Below are positions 61,980-64,000 of a DNA stretch of 64,000 bases, one piece after another. The first letter of the stretch is position 1. The number at the start of each line of letters is the position of its first letter. Position numbers and translations under genes: made by a program. The stretch is taken from the NCBI GenBank assembly GCA_029891385.1, contig CM057224.1, forward strand, positions 28,227,005 through 28,291,004, read 5' to 3'. The notes beneath the pieces were generated by a model. That model was given only the letters and a program-made list of their open reading frames with translations, was not told where the DNA came from and ran no database searches. The DNA comes from Erythroxylum novogranatense. Taxonomy: Eukaryota; Streptophyta; Magnoliopsida; Malpighiales; Erythroxylaceae.

Positions 61980-63717
61980 TAGAAGGAAGGGTTAGGATTA
62001 AGTTAGATTAATTTGTAGTGGGCTTGTAAGTGTAGAGCCATATGAGACAAAATAAGGGCAAAATAGGGAAGTCCTTGTAAGTGAAGGGCATTTTGGGCGG
62101 AATAGGCTTTTGGTGGTTTAAGTTAATGAATTAAAAGAAGAAGAAGCTAGTTGTCATAGAAACCAAAGGGAAAGAAGACAAAAACGTGAGCTAAGGAGAA
62201 GAACAAAAGAAAGAGCCGTAGGAAGCTTGAAGGGAGGGAGAAAGAAGAAGAAAAAGAAGAGAAATCCACTTGCTGGAGGTAAGTTACATCTTTGCTTAAG
62301 CTAGATTCAAAAAGGGGATAAAATGGAGGTTAGGGTTTGTGTTGGGAATGAAGGAAGAAAGAAGAGAAAGGAGAAATCAAATGGATTTTGGGATTTCTAA
62401 GTTAAGGTTTTGGTTATTCTAGCATAGATGGCTTATGGGTAGGTTAGGTTTAAAATTGATTTTTATCTTTCCTTGATTCTTGAATGTTATGACTTTCTTT
62501 GGAATGTATTCATTGAATGGAAATTTGCCTAAATGAAGGGAACCAAGGAAACCTCACTCAAGAGAGAGAGGAAGGGCAATCTTGAACTTGGATTTAGACA
62601 TTTAAGTGGGTAATATTTTTATAGTTGTTATGTGATGGGCAAATGCCCTATGTGTGTATTTTTGTTTAAATTGCGTACATGTTGAGTTGTGGTGTATATT
62701 TGAAAGTGTATGATGAAATAGATATGTTTCCTTGATATGAATGAAAAGTACGAAACTATGAGGATTTGATAAAATGAAAGAAGCATAAAAATGCCATTTT
62801 TGCGATTGAATATTTGAGCATAGATTGGTTGTGATTGGGCAAGAGAGAACCTTTTCATTAGTGACGTGCACGATGACCCATAGCCTTCTCCCGGCTGCCC
62901 GCTTGAGGCCACGAAATCCTGAGAAATCGGACTCGTTTTGTTTACAGTGTAAACCGTTTTGTTTATGGAACTCTCGAGCTATTTGTGTGCATTTCATCAT
63001 TAATTGTGATTATGATGCATAATTCGTGTTATGACTGATAGAAGTTTTCATGTTATCCTCTATGTGATGAATTTGGTTGATTGTGCTTTATGTGATAAGG
63101 TTGGTTAATTATGCATAATATGATAAATTGCAAATGATTTGGATTTCTTGATTTATGTGTTGTATGGCTCATTACCAATGGTTATAAACGTGTTAGCCAT
63201 TGAGTCGTATTGCTCACCCTACTTTTCCTCCCCAGGTGCAAATCAAGTCAAGCGCTGAACCTTGCAAGGCATCGGAAAAACTCCAAGACTTTAGATACTT
63301 TTGTATTAAGTTAGTGACTAGCTTTTGAATAGCTTTACAAGCATATCAAACATTGAGCATCTCATATATTTTGTATCTTGTGCTTAATTCATGATGGATA
63401 TATTGATATGTAACTAAAGTTATGCATGAACTCTTATTATGATTGGAAAAGAGAATGAGAACTATAGTATTCTCTTTTTCGTGTGTTTGTGTTAGTTTGC
63501 GAATTGGGTACGACTTTGCGAATTGTGTATGAATTGTGTATGACCTTGCAAAAAGGAATGTGTATGTGCATATTTATTCATTTTTGAGTTGCTGTTGGGT
63601 TTTGCTTTGGAATAGCTCATTGGAAATTTGCAACGGTTTATGAGTTGTTGAAGTTGGGCGTAGGTGCTGTCAATTTCTGGGCTGATGTGTTCATAGGGTT
63701 AGTTTTGGGTATGTTAT
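61980..63717 (+). mobile_element. Ty3/Gypsy-type LTR (probably solo or truncated)
   Basis: Shows the layout of Tekay-like LTRs: a purine-rich GAAGAAGAAG block (62130-62270), then a late block GTATTGCTCACCCTACTTTT...CCAGGTGCAAAT near 63210-63245, the counterpart of AGCTCACCCAAAATTGCAAT...CAGGA in the LTR at 44330-44360. Both ends are imprecise, and no primer site or gag follows. Confidence 0.45.
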
Positions 63718-64000
63718 GTGTAAGTGATCTAGAAGGGGGGGTTGAATAGATCCTTAATCTTTTTGTAATTTTTTACAACAAAATCAGAAGTTAATTCACA
63801 CAAAAACAATTTAAATAAATTTAAATAAACAGAGTAGGAAGAAGATCAAACACTTTGCTTTATAGAGGTTCGGTCTTTAAGACTCACGTCCTCTACCTAA
63901 GCTCCCACTTAGGATTTTGCCAATCACTTTATTGCACACTTTGTAATTGAGTGTGAACTTTTTACAACTCCACTTGAATTCCAGCTCAAGCTACCTTACA
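63718..64000 (-). mobile_element. Edge of a Sirevirus-type LTR, continues beyond the window
   Basis: Begins TGTAAGTGATCTAGAAGG and shares the AGAAGGGGGGTTGAAT-type block with LTR A and LTR B near 1045 and 3880, in the same orientation. There is no primer site on its left, so it is a 3' or solo LTR. Confidence 0.5.

Noticed and set aside
62602..63000. Reverse open frame of 132 residues
   Set aside because: Lies in Gypsy LTR-type sequence, has no domain, and overlaps another reverse frame of 94 residues.

Overview
The window is nuclear DNA from a flowering plant, most likely a eudicot. It is AT-rich, carries long (ATT)n and (TTAA)n tracts, is packed with Ty1/Copia and Ty3/Gypsy LTR retrotransposons using the plant initiator-Met primer site (TGGTATCAGAGC), and holds a two-exon plant AP2/ERF gene. 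The species cannot be named. No rRNA, tRNA, CRISPR or bacterial operon is present; almost every long reading frame is a retrotransposon fragment or its antisense shadow.

Layout: 1-418 tail of an LTR element cut into a reverse-strand Sirevirus-like Copia. 419-4902 that Copia in the order LTR, gag-protease, LTR, gag. 4903-6088 a reverse Copia LTR with leader. 6089-16700 a reverse LINE (L1 type) split by a complete reverse Copia with 1.8-kb LTRs (6347-15984, 5-bp target duplication ACATG). 16701-18640 intergenic DNA. 18825-19489 the only confident host gene, an ERF003-like transcription factor. 19490-21790 a mixed, then AT-rich spacer. 21826-27661 a pile of Copia fragments, a SINE-like unit and a Gypsy LTR. 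27662-35515 an Athila-like Gypsy without pol, whose right LTR holds a PIF/Harbinger DNA transposon (32217-34687). 35520-39400 a decayed forward Copia. 39400-52850 a second forward Copia split by a 9-kb Gypsy element with 3-kb LTRs and gag but no pol (41695-50720, target duplication AAAAT). 53840-54790 LTR-like DNA. 54797-56463 an inverted-repeat element stuffed with about 1.3 kb of ATT/TTA repeats. 56963-59640 LTR and gag of a forward Sirevirus. 59640-64000 AT-rich spacer, a Gypsy-type LTR and the edge of another Sirevirus-type LTR.

The parts do not form a pathway. They record successive insertions around one gene: the LINE predates the 1.8-kb-LTR Copia; the forward Copia at 40 kb predates the gag-only Gypsy; the Athila-like element predates the Harbinger. 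The most unusual observation is that the two LTRs of the gag-only Gypsy differ mainly at ACTG/CTGA words, written in one copy as ACTG and in the other as ATCG, CTTG or CCG, in both directions. Mutation alone does not easily explain this; it may be a methylation-linked base-calling artefact in the assembly.
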